Shown: piece by piece, positions 1 to 6,161 of the stretch
Layout of the letters: each line of letters begins with the position of its first letter
Position numbering within the stretch: position 1 is the first letter of the stretch
Assembly (NCBI GenBank): GCA_002169685.1
Contig: NHJI01000033.1
Coordinates: forward strand, 1-6,161
Source: Rickettsiales bacterium TMED211
GTDB lineage: Bacteria > Pseudomonadota > Alphaproteobacteria > TMED127
Reading direction: 5' to 3'
Length of the DNA: 6,161 nt
Position numbers and translations under genes: made by a program
The notes under the pieces: generated by a model
The model's input: only the letters and a program-made list of their open reading frames with translations
What the model was told of the DNA's origin: nothing
Database searches by the model: none

Positions 1-20
1 AAATTTTTTTAATATGGAGT

Positions 21-1448
21 TTAAATTTTTTTTTTGGAATTTAATGAATGAATGCTTCCAAATAATTTAAAAATTAAAAAGGTTAAAATACCTGATATTA
101 TACCTGGAGCTACCTCATAAATATAATTATTCAATCCAAAATACCTCCATATTAAGAGAGTGATTAACGGAATTATCATCATCATTACTGATAATAATTC
201 TGAAGTTCTTTGTTTTAATGAATAAATAATAAGTAAAGGTGAAAAACAACAAGCAAGTGTTGACCATGACATTAGAACAAGATTAAAAACATTTTTATTA
301 TCATTTATGGCTATTATAACTACTAAGATAGTTACAATTAGTGTAACTATTTTATTTATCAAATAATTAGTTTTTTTATTCAATAAAAGATCATTTGTAA
401 TGGAGGCTGTACAAGAAAGTATCTGAGAGTCTGCCGTAGACATTGTAGCAGCAAATATACCTGCTAATAGTAATCCTACAAAAAACTCAGGAAGTAATTT
501 CGAGGCTAAAACAGGTAAAGCAAGTTCTGGGTCTAGATTATTGATTTCAGGTATTAATAATCTTGCAATAAAAGCTGCTAAAATAGTTAAAGCATAGAAT
601 GAGATATACCAACTGTAATAATATATCCTTGTTTTTGGTATATTATTAGTTTTGTTTATTGTCATGAATCTAACCATTACATGGGGTTGTCCAATAACAC
701 CTATTCCTGAAAAAACCCAGCCCAGGATAAACAATAATGGTGCGAAGAAAAAATCTGAAAAACCTGTAGATGGAAACCATTTCATATAATCGGGTGAAAT
801 ATTATATAATTCATGAGTAAAATTTGAAATTCCACCTAACTCTTTAATTCCAAAAATAACCATCAAACACATAGCAAATATCATCACAAAAGATTGAGCT
901 GCATCTGTCCAAATTGATGCTCTGATACCTCCTGAAAAACAGTATAGTATTACAATTACTCCGCCAATAATTGCTCCTATTCTATAATCTAACCCAAATA
1001 ACACATGCATTGATTTACTCCCCGCGTTAAGCTGAGCTGCAGCGTATGTTGACAAAAAAATGAGAATGATCAATCCACCTAAAACTTGAACAAATCTATA
1101 ATTTTTGCCATGCCATTTACTTACTAAATTTGCATAGCTAAAAACTTTTAATTCTTCTGATTTTTTTCTTAAATTTTTATGTACAAACAGGGATGAGACA
1201 TAATCGCCTAAAATTAATCCAAACATTAACCATACTGATTGAAGACCATACATATAAGTAAACCCAATCTGACCAATAAACATATATCCACTATTTGATG
1301 TTGCAATAGCTGACACGGCTGCTAACCAAGGTTTGATTTCTTGATTTGCAAGAAGATAATCTTGAGATGTATTTTTTTTTTTAAAAACTGATAAAAAACC
1401 AACTATAGTAAAAAAAAATAGAAATAAACAAAAGCTAAACAATATCAT
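21..1448 (-). CDS. PutP-like sodium:solute symporter (SSS family), substrate uncertain
   Basis: Inner-membrane sodium-coupled solute carrier of the SSS family (LeuT fold), about 475 residues with a dozen or so hydrophobic segments. It is PutP-like along its whole length. Signatures, numbered from the ATG at 1448: a DY-LL-PW segment leading into TM2 (residues 30-41), LSTYAAAQ (132-139) matching the PutP Tyr140 region, SGGIRASIWTDAAQ (172-185), IGQPHVMVRFM (252-262), and AATMSTADSQIL (333-344), whose Ser337-Thr338 pair matches the Na2-site Ser/Thr of TM9. The C-terminal WRYFG and YEVAPG also resemble PutP. Positions matching PutP Arg40 and Asp55 are Gln36 and Ser51 here, so proline specificity is not supported. 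The start is ambiguous: a GTG at 1457 adds three residues, and neither start has a clear Shine-Dalgarno. The coding strand carries an 11-A run near the N-terminus. The gene is divergent from the SDR gene. Family call firm, substrate unknown. Confidence 0.92.
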   Translation of the reverse strand: MILFSFCLFLFFFTIVGFLSVFKKKNTSQDYLLANQEIKPWLAAVSAIATSNSGYMFIGQIGFTYMYGLQSVWLMFGLILGDYVSSLFVHKNLRKKSEELKVFSYANLVSKWHGKNYRFVQVLGGLIILIFLSTYAAAQLNAGSKSMHVLFGLDYRIGAIIGGVIVILYCFSGGIRASIWTDAAQSFVMIFAMCLMVIFGIKELGGISNFTHELYNISPDYMKWFPSTGFSDFFFAPLLFILGWVFSGIGVIGQPHVMVRFMTINKTNNIPKTRIYYYSWYISFYALTILAAFIARLLIPEINNLDPELALPVLASKLLPEFFVGLLLAGIFAATMSTADSQILSCTASITNDLLLNKKTNYLINKIVTLIVTILVVIIAINDNKNVFNLVLMSWSTLACCFSPLLIIYSLKQRTSELLSVMMMIIPLITLLIWRYFGLNNYIYEVAPGIISGILTFLIFKLFGSIHSLNSKKKI

Positions 1449-1622
1449 TTCAAACACTTGGATTTAAGTAAAAGTTTATTCATCTAGAAATTCATTAACT
1501 TAATTTTATGTACTTTATTTAATCTACAAAGAATATTGAAATTAACACATATGTTTTTTTAGAGAATATCTTTAAATAAATTTATCTCTAACATTTCAAC
1601 TATTTAGTTTCTTTACAGCACC

Positions 1623-1643
1623 TAGTTGATAGTTGATAGTTCA
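1623..1643 (+). repeat. Tandem heptamer TAGTTGA, three copies (third imperfect)
   Basis: TAGTTGA occurs at 1623-1629 and 1630-1636, followed by TAGTTCA at 1637-1643, which differs at one base. The array lies 43 to 63 bases upstream of the SDR start codon and supplies two possible TTGATA -35 hexamers. It could be a small direct-repeat operator or simple slippage-generated sequence. No regulator is identifiable from the repeat alone. Confidence 0.55.
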
Positions 1644-1660
1644 TTATATATGTTTATCTT
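1633..1660 (+). promoter_or_regulatory. Possible sigma-70-type promoter for the SDR gene
   Basis: TTGATA at 1633-1638 (five of six matches to the -35 consensus) is followed after 16 bases by TATCTT at 1655-1660 (four of six to the -10 consensus). An alternative pairing uses TTGATA at 1626-1631 with TATGTT at 1649-1654 and a 17-base spacer. Such matches are common by chance in DNA this A/T-rich, so this is a weak call, helped only by its position. Confidence 0.3.
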
Positions 1661-1674
1661 ATCAATTATATTTT

Positions 1675-1680
1675 AAGGGA
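1675..1680 (+). promoter_or_regulatory. Ribosome binding site of the SDR gene (AAGGGA)
   Basis: AAGGGA lies six bases before the ATG at 1687. It decides the start: the reading frame is open upstream to a TTG at 1633, but that extension (18 extra residues) has no ribosome binding site and does not resemble an SDR N-terminus. From 1687 the protein begins a few residues before the first beta strand, as is usual for the family. Confidence 0.75.
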
Positions 1681-1686
1681 TCAAAA

Positions 1687-2565
1687 ATGAATAATACTAA
1701 TAATGTTGTTTTAATTACAGGCGCTAGTTCTGGCTTTGGGAGATTAATAGCTGAGTTATTGTCTAAAAATAATTTCCAAGTTATTGCTACAATGAGAGAT
1801 ATTAGTGGGAAAAATTCAAAAATTGCACGTGAACTTGATGGATTAAGTAAAAATGTAACTATTGAAGAACTTGATGTTACTTGCTCTAATTCAATAAAAG
1901 CAGCAGTCACAAATACTATTAATAGCTTTAGTAAGATCGATGTTTTGGTAAATAATGCTGGTATAATGAATGTTGGGCTTGCACAGGGCTTTACAATTCC
2001 TCAATTAGAAAAACAAATGGATGTAAATTATATTGGTGTTGCAAGAATCTTCAGAGAAGTTGTTCCTCATATGAAAAAAAATAACAGTGGTCTTTTTATA
2101 ACTGTATCTTCAATTGCAGGTAGAATAATTTTTCCTTTTTTAAGTACCTATAACCCTAGTAAGTTTGCTGTTGAGGCTCTCGCAGAAATTTATAGATATG
2201 AATTATCTCCTTTTAAAATTGATTCAGTTATTGTTGAACCTGGTCCGTTTCCAACAAACTTAATTAAAAACTCTCCTCGTCCTGAAGATACTCAGTGTTT
2301 GGAAGATTATGGAGAACTTAAAAATGCTGCTGAAAAAACTATGCTAAATTTTCAAGAGTTCATGAAAAACAATCCAGATTGTGACTCTAATTTAGTTGCT
2401 AAAGCCGTTCTTGAATTAATAAATCTCCCATATGGAAAACGCCCATTAAGAACTGTATGTGGGTTAGATTATGGAGTTAAAGATATCAACTCCATAACTG
2501 AAAAGTACCAGCTTTCAATTTTAAAACAAATGGGGTTAGATAATTTGGTTCAAAAAAAAGATTAA
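1687..2565 (+). CDS. Short-chain dehydrogenase/reductase (classical SDR), substrate unknown
   Basis: Cytoplasmic NAD(P)-dependent oxidoreductase of 292 residues with a Rossmann fold. Visible motifs: the cofactor glycine motif TGASSGFG at residues 11-18; Arg37 after the second beta strand (ATMRD), a placement that often favours NADP(H); LDVT at 62-65; NNAG at 89-92; and the catalytic tetrad Asn114, Ser142, Tyr155 and Lys159 (YNPSK). The PG motif after the sixth strand is EPGPFPTN at 184-191. The protein is some 40 residues longer than a minimal SDR. The extra length is in the C-terminal substrate-binding part, so sequence motifs do not reveal the substrate. The TMRD and SSGFG wording is typical of generic SDR family oxidoreductases, including those loosely annotated as 17-beta-hydroxysteroid-dehydrogenase-like. 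The photolyase-family gene follows in the same direction after about 100 bases with no strong terminator, so co-transcription is possible. All catalytic residues are present; it looks functional. Confidence 0.93.
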   Translation: MNNTNNVVLITGASSGFGRLIAELLSKNNFQVIATMRDISGKNSKIARELDGLSKNVTIEELDVTCSNSIKAAVTNTINSFSKIDVLVNNAGIMNVGLAQGFTIPQLEKQMDVNYIGVARIFREVVPHMKKNNSGLFITVSSIAGRIIFPFLSTYNPSKFAVEALAEIYRYELSPFKIDSVIVEPGPFPTNLIKNSPRPEDTQCLEDYGELKNAAEKTMLNFQEFMKNNPDCDSNLVAKAVLELINLPYGKRPLRTVCGLDYGVKDINSITEKYQLSILKQMGLDNLVQKKD

Positions 2566-2666
2566 AAATTTATGATTAAAACGTTTAGGTGAATTTTTTT
2601 TTAAATAAAAAAATTGGCTTATTAAAATATCATTGATTTTTTAATATTATAACAAATTTCATATCT

Positions 2667-4109
2667 ATGAGCTGTTCTTTGATGTGGTTTAGGTATGATT
2701 TAAGAGTAAGCGATAATGAAGCTCTAATAGAAGCATCAAAAAACCCAGCTTGTATTCCTCTATATATTCTTGATACTAATTTTTTAAATTTAAAAACAAC
2801 AAGTGATTTCCATTTGAATTTCTTGAATGAATGCATAGAGCAACTTGCAGAAAATTTAAAAAAAAAAGATATTCATTTAAATTTTTACAAAGGAAAAACT
2901 ATAGAAGTTTTAAAAATGTTAATAGAGAGTAATTCAATAAAATATGTTTATTCGAATAGAATATTCAAAAATTATTTTTTTACATCTCTTGATAAAGAGA
3001 TCAGTAATTTCTTTAATTCTATTGGAGTTAAATGGATACAAACAAATCAATTTGGAATTCAACTAAATCATAGAGTGAGAGGGACATGGTCATCTAAATG
3101 GAACTCATTTATTTCAGCACCTATTGGAAACAACCAAATAACAAAAACTACATTTATACGAAATGAGAATAGTTCCTTCAAATCTATTATTCAAAATCCA
3201 ATAAAAATTATTCAACCTGGAGGGGAGAATAATGCTTTGAAACTTCTAGATTCATTTATAGAAGAAAGACATTTTAATTATTCCAAAAAAATATCAAGTC
3301 CACTCACAGCAGAAAATTCTTGTTCAAGACTCAGCCCACACTTAGCATATGGAACAATTTCGTTGAAAAGGGTTGTCCAAACGATTAACGATAAAATAAA
3401 AGGGTCAAATGATGTAAATAAATCATCATTAAATGCATTTAAAAAAAGATTAGCATGGCATTGTCATTTTATACAAAAATTATATGACGATCCAAATATT
3501 GAAACAAAAAATATCCATACTTTGTATGATGGGCTAAGAGAAAATGATTTTAATGAGCTCTATTATACAAATTGGAAAGAAGGTAAAACTGGTTTTCCTT
3601 TTCTTGATGCTTGTATGAGATTTTTAAATCTTAAAGGTTGGTTAAATTTTAGAATGAGGGCAATGATAGTTTCATTTGCATCATATCAATTATGGTTAGA
3701 TTGGAAAGTTACATCAAAATATCTAGCACAAAAATTTACAGACTATGAACCCGGAATACACTATTCACAAATACAAATGCAATCGGGAACAACTGGGATT
3801 AATACACTTAGAGTTTATAACGTTATTAAACAATCCATTGATCAAGATCCTGATGGAGAGTTTATTAAAAAATGGGTTCCTGAATTAAGAAATTTACCAA
3901 AACATCTAATTCATGAACCTTGGAAAATTAATTATCTAGAAGAAAAAGAGTATAATTTTTCATTAAGTTTAAATTATTACAAACGAGTTATAGATAATAA
4001 AATTAATACCAAAGCTGCAAAAGATAAAATTTGGAAAATAAAAAAATCTCCAGAAGCGATGATGATATCAAAAGAAATTATAAAAAAACATGCAAGTTTT
4101 AAAAATTAA
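2667..4109 (+). CDS. Divergent DNA photolyase/cryptochrome family flavoprotein
   Basis: A 480-residue protein of the photolyase/cryptochrome family (FAD-binding, blue-light driven DNA repair or light sensing). Residues 1 to about 125 form the antenna-type alpha/beta domain, opening with [16 protein letters not shown] as in class I photolyases. The FAD-binding helical domain covers about 200-455: [13 protein letters not shown] (220-232), RLAW (261-264), [14 protein letters not shown] (305-318), GW-NFRMR (324-331), LDW (344-346) and [14 protein letters not shown] (394-407). The C-terminal RIW-type helix is present as KIWKIKK (454-460). Aligned by eye to E. coli photolyase, Trp277 and Trp359 are kept (Trp264, Trp346). 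Trp382, Trp384, Asn378, Glu274 and Met345 become Ile369, Met371, His365, Arg261 and Ala332, and no Trp stands at the Trp306 position. The usual NNGGWQW motif is replaced by an [11 protein letters not shown] stretch (361-371). The cysteines do not form the C-terminal cluster set of the FeS-type bacterial photolyases. The ATG at 2667 has no clear Shine-Dalgarno, but the start fits the family. It may be a photolyase, a cryptochrome, or an unassigned subgroup. Confidence 0.9.
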   Translation: MSCSLMWFRYDLRVSDNEALIEASKNPACIPLYILDTNFLNLKTTSDFHLNFLNECIEQLAENLKKKDIHLNFYKGKTIEVLKMLIESNSIKYVYSNRIFKNYFFTSLDKEISNFFNSIGVKWIQTNQFGIQLNHRVRGTWSSKWNSFISAPIGNNQITKTTFIRNENSSFKSIIQNPIKIIQPGGENNALKLLDSFIEERHFNYSKKISSPLTAENSCSRLSPHLAYGTISLKRVVQTINDKIKGSNDVNKSSLNAFKKRLAWHCHFIQKLYDDPNIETKNIHTLYDGLRENDFNELYYTNWKEGKTGFPFLDACMRFLNLKGWLNFRMRAMIVSFASYQLWLDWKVTSKYLAQKFTDYEPGIHYSQIQMQSGTTGINTLRVYNVIKQSIDQDPDGEFIKKWVPELRNLPKHLIHEPWKINYLEEKEYNFSLSLNYYKRVIDNKINTKAAKDKIWKIKKSPEAMMISKEIIKKHASFKN

Positions 4110-4154
4110 TAATTTTAAAAATTAAGGTTAAAATATTTTAATAAAAAAAGATTC

Positions 4155-4182
4155 TAGACATAAGCTTTTTTAGTGTTATAAT
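4155..4182 (+). promoter_or_regulatory. Sigma-70-type promoter with extended -10, receptor gene
   Basis: TAGACA at 4155-4160 (five of six to TTGACA), a 16-base spacer, then a perfect TATAAT at 4177-4182 preceded by TG at 4174-4175, which gives an extended -10. Transcription would start near 4189, leaving a leader of about 20 bases before the ATG at 4210. The perfect hexamer, the extended TG motif and the close fit to the gene make this the most credible promoter in the window. Confidence 0.65.
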
Positions 4183-4193
4183 GTAACACTAAA
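4169..4193. promoter_or_regulatory. Zur-box-like palindromic operator
   Basis: A palindrome with perfect 10-base arms, TTTAGTGTTA (4169-4178) and TAACACTAAA (4184-4193), around a 5-base centre TAATG. The core closely matches the gammaproteobacterial Zur operator as I recall it (TGTTATAAT, one base, TAACA), with about 16 of 23 positions shared by eye. It overlaps the -10 hexamer and the expected transcription start, so a bound repressor would block RNA polymerase. Zur, a Fur-family repressor, uses zinc as corepressor, and the gene immediately downstream encodes a ZnuD-like receptor, which fits. The zur gene is not in the window. Another Fur-family regulator is possible, but the sequence is unlike the classical Fur box. 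Confidence 0.75.
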
Positions 4194-4199
4194 TTTAAC

Positions 4200-4205
4200 A
4201 AGGAG
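4200..4205 (+). promoter_or_regulatory. Ribosome binding site of the receptor gene (AAGGAG)
   Basis: AAGGAG lies four bases before the ATG at 4210, slightly close but a near-perfect anti-Shine-Dalgarno match. It fixes the start, and the protein then begins directly with a signal peptide. Confidence 0.8.
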
Positions 4206-4209
4206 TTAT

Positions 4210-6161
4210 ATGTTTAAAAATTCTTTTATTTTTTTTTCTATATTATTATGTGGTAATTATCTAAACGCTAATACGCTGGAATCTTTATTTACGGCACCAG
4301 ATGTATTTGTTACTTCAAAAATTAAGCCTTCTACTGACTTTGAGGGTGATAGAGGTAATATTTTATTTCATTCACATAACCTTGAAAAAAAAAGACAATA
4401 TTCAATTGGTGGAATGTTAAGTGACTTACCTGGTATTTCTTCACAAGGTTTAGGAAATGCAACGCGCCCGTTAATTAGAGGTATGTCAAATTCAAGAGTA
4501 AGAATTCTTCAAAATGGTAGCTCTTTAAGTGATGTTTCTGAATTTGGCGAAGACCATATTGTAGGTTATGACCCTATGTTAATTGATCAAATAGAGATTA
4601 TTAAAGGACCAGCTACATTATTATATGGTAATAATGCTTTTGCAGGAGTTGTTAATATTATCAATCCTCTAATCACTGTTGATAAGCCTTCACTTGGCGA
4701 AGTTGTTCAAGCTGATTTTGGTTACAGTACCTCAGGAGGCGAACTCAAATCAGCATTGAAAGGAAATAAAACAGTGGATAATTTTACTGTTAGAGGAATG
4801 GGAAGTTTTCTGAGTTCTAGTTCTTATGATTTAGCCAATACCTCTGAAGTTCAAAGTAATTCTGCTAAACAAAATTTTACTGGTGGTATAGGTCTTACAT
4901 ACAACGATGGAAGAAACTTTTTTGGGTTTTCTGCTGATAAGTTAGAGGCTGAATATAGTCTACCCGGTGGAGAAGGTGTTGAAAATAGAACTACACTTAA
5001 TCCTACAAGAAACACATTCAACTTTAAATCAGGAATATCCATTAACTCTGATTTATTTGAAAAAGTAAACATTGAAGGAACAGTTTCTGAATATAGTCAT
5101 GCTGAAAGGGTATTAGCTGATAAACATAACATAGAATTTTTTAACGATGCCTATGAATTCAAAACCTCCTTAAATCATAAATCCTTATTTTCCAATAATA
5201 CAGAAGGACTGATTGGCTTTCACTATCAAAACCTAGACCAAGGTGCTGAAGGTGATGAGGAAAGTCATTTAACAAAAACAAAAACAAATAGTTTTGGTTT
5301 TTTTGCATTAGAAAAATTTAAGTATAATTCTTTTGAAATAGATTTAGGTGGTCGTCTTGAATCAGTAAATATCAAAAATACTAGTAATGAAAAAGGTTTT
5401 TTCCCAGTATCTGTATCTTCTACTGTGAGAAGAGAATTCGTAGAAAATAATACTTCATTTATTGGGTTTGATTTTACTCAAAGAGCTCCTAATCCTGTTG
5501 AGTTATTTTCTGATGGTCCACACCATGCCCTTGAAAACTATGAAAATGGAGAGCTTAATCTAACCACTGAAAGTTCCTATAATTTATCTTTGGGTAATAT
5601 TTATAGTCAAGACCTGAATAGATTACATGTAGAGACATACTTCAATTATATTAACGACTTTATAGCTGCCGATAGAGACGGATCAACAGTAGCAGTTGAG
5701 GGTGAAGATTTTAATAATGTGATTCATGAACAATATAATGCAATGTTTACGGGTTTAGAAATTTCAGGTCAGTATAATTTTGCTAATGCAAATAATATGG
5801 ATTTTCTTTCAAATTTTATGATAGATTTTATGAAAGGTTATAAAACTTCAACAGATAAAGCGATAACAAGAATCCCTCAATCAAAATTAAATGTTGGTGT
5901 ACAGGTTTTAGGTGATGCGTTCGACTCTAATTTAAAATATAACCACTATTTTGATAAAGGTTTTCTTGGTCCACATCAAACCAGAACGGGTGGACATTCA
6001 CGTTTAGATTTTGATATTACAAAAGACTTTTCTTACTCATCTATATCTGGACATATTATGTTTTCAGCTTTAAACTTATTAGATGTGGTTGGAAGAAATC
6101 ATTTAGAATCAAAAAAAGATACAGTCCAACTTCCAGGTAGAAGTTTTAATTTCATGTTAAA
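4210..6161 (+). CDS. znuD: ZnuD-like TonB-dependent outer-membrane receptor, probable zinc uptake (3' end cut off)
   Basis: Outer-membrane active transporter, energised by TonB-ExbBD, probably importing zinc. The frame is open for 650 codons to the window edge with no stop. It ends just after LPGRSFNFML, the last barrel strand, so only about four or five residues are missing. Residues 1-20 form a signal peptide (hydrophobic core FIFFSILL, likely cleavage after LNA). A TonB-box-like DVFVTS lies at 31-36. The plug spans about 45-155: LPGISSQG (73-80), LIRGM (88-92), EFGEDHIVGYD (111-121), IEIIKGPATLLYGNNAFAGVVNI (128-150). The barrel follows, with ZnuD-like RAPNPVELFSDGPHHA (425-440) and TRTGGHSRLDF (591-601). 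Asp115-His116 match the plug Asp-His pair of neisserial ZnuD that I recall as zinc ligands; His438-His439 are further candidates. The long His-rich loop after the YGLP segment of neisserial ZnuD is missing: here YSLPGGEGVE (249-258) runs straight into the next strand. A Zur-like operator lies just upstream. Another metal or chelate remains possible. Confidence 0.9.
   Translation, partial: MFKNSFIFFSILLCGNYLNANTLESLFTAPDVFVTSKIKPSTDFEGDRGNILFHSHNLEKKRQYSIGGMLSDLPGISSQGLGNATRPLIRGMSNSRVRILQNGSSLSDVSEFGEDHIVGYDPMLIDQIEIIKGPATLLYGNNAFAGVVNIINPLITVDKPSLGEVVQADFGYSTSGGELKSALKGNKTVDNFTVRGMGSFLSSSSYDLANTSEVQSNSAKQNFTGGIGLTYNDGRNFFGFSADKLEAEYSLPGGEGVENRTTLNPTRNTFNFKSGISINSDLFEKVNIEGTVSEYSHAERVLADKHNIEFFNDAYEFKTSLNHKSLFSNNTEGLIGFHYQNLDQGAEGDEESHLTKTKTNSFGFFALEKFKYNSFEIDLGGRLESVNIKNTSNEKGFFPVSVSSTVRREFVENNTSFIGFDFTQRAPNPVELFSDGPHHALENYENGELNLTTESSYNLSLGNIYSQDLNRLHVETYFNYINDFIAADRDGSTVAVEGEDFNNVIHEQYNAMFTGLEISGQYNFANANNMDFLSNFMIDFMKGYKTSTDKAITRIPQSKLNVGVQVLGDAFDSNLKYNHYFDKGFLGPHQTRTGGHSRLDFDITKDFSYSSISGHIMFSALNLLDVVGRNHLESKKDTVQLPGRSFNFML

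Larger units (their letters stand above)
1458..1686. other. Divergent intergenic region between symporter and SDR genes
   Basis: Non-coding, A/T-rich spacer between two genes transcribed away from each other, so it should hold both promoters. On the plus strand it contains a tandem heptamer and a plausible -35/-10 pair just before the SDR ribosome binding site. On the minus strand no convincing promoter could be picked out among the many A/T-rich hexamers. No tRNA, riboswitch or strong hairpin was seen. Confidence 0.6.
4110..4209. other. Regulatory intergenic region upstream of the receptor gene
   Basis: One hundred bases between the photolyase-family stop codon and the receptor start. The right half holds a well-formed promoter, an overlapping palindromic operator and a ribosome binding site. 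The left half is very A/T-rich and repeats TTTTAAAAATTAA (4097-4109, over the stop codon, and 4113-4125). No G/C-containing terminator hairpin is visible after the photolyase-family gene. Confidence 0.7.

Noticed and set aside
1560..1590. Inverted repeat TAGAGA / TCTCTA in the divergent intergenic region
   Set aside because: The six-base arms around a 19-base A/T loop are too weak to call an operator or hairpin.
1633..1686. TTG-initiated N-terminal extension of the SDR
   Set aside because: It has no ribosome binding site, is non-homologous in character and overlaps the likely promoter; the ATG at 1687 has AAGGGA at good spacing.
1662..1910. Minus-strand open frame of 82 codons
   Set aside because: It lies antisense to the N-terminal coding part of the SDR gene, whose motifs prove the plus-strand frame, and has no recognisable features of its own.
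2592..2615. Possible terminator hairpin after the SDR gene (AATTTTTTT and AAAAAAATT arms)
   Set aside because: The stem is purely A/T with no G/C pairs and no proper U-tract after it; such pairs are expected in this composition.
2630..2836. Minus-strand open frame of 68 codons
   Set aside because: It is antisense to the start of the photolyase-family gene, with low-complexity Lys/Phe/Leu composition.
4097..4125. Direct repeat TTTTAAAAATTAA, two copies
   Set aside because: It is low-complexity A/T sequence at the end of a gene and not an attachment site: no integrase, tRNA or element boundary is nearby.
4144..4171. Possible terminator (AAAAAAG and CTTTTTT arms) after the photolyase-family gene
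   Set aside because: The stem has one G/C pair and a 14-base loop, and it overlaps the receptor promoter, which explains the region better.
4851..5072. Minus-strand open frame of 73 codons
   Set aside because: It lies wholly antisense to the uninterrupted receptor gene, whose translation continues in frame through this stretch with family motifs on both sides.
1..6161. CRISPR array, insertion sequence, tRNA or phage elements
   Set aside because: No regularly spaced repeats, transposase-like reading frame, terminal inverted repeats or tRNA-like cloverleaf were seen on either strand.

Overview
This strongly A+T-rich window carries four protein genes, three complete and one cut by the right edge. 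The last gene is a TonB-dependent outer-membrane receptor, so the source is a Gram-negative bacterium. The low G+C, compact layout, photolyase-family protein and gammaproteobacterial-style Zur-like operator suggest a marine, surface-water gammaproteobacterium, perhaps of the SAR86 kind. That assignment is inference from gene style; no marker gene is present.

Layout. A PutP-like sodium:solute symporter lies on the minus strand at the left (about 21-1448). A divergent intergenic region of roughly 240 bases follows, with a short tandem heptamer repeat and a possible promoter. Two plus-strand genes come next: a classical short-chain dehydrogenase (1687-2565) and a divergent photolyase/cryptochrome flavoprotein (2667-4109), separated by about 100 bases of A/T-rich DNA. 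A second intergenic region (4110-4209) leads into a ZnuD-like TonB-dependent receptor from 4210. It is open to the window end and lacks only its last few residues. It is easily missed because no stop codon lies inside the window.

The best regulatory signal is a near-perfect palindrome at 4169-4193, with 10-base arms and a 5-base centre. It overlaps an extended -10 promoter element directly before the receptor gene and resembles the gammaproteobacterial Zur (zinc uptake repressor) operator. Operator and ZnuD-like sequence support each other: this looks like a zinc-repressed outer-membrane zinc uptake receptor. Unlike neisserial ZnuD, it lacks the long histidine-rich extracellular loop.

The photolyase-family protein is the other notable element. 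A by-eye alignment to E. coli photolyase suggests that two of the three electron-transfer tryptophans and several lesion- and flavin-contacting residues are replaced, so its activity should not be assumed to be ordinary CPD repair. The symporter likewise keeps the PutP fold signatures but has replaced residues matching PutP Arg40 and Asp55, so proline is not a safe substrate call. Apart from a possible SDR-photolyase co-transcription unit, the four genes show no clear shared pathway.
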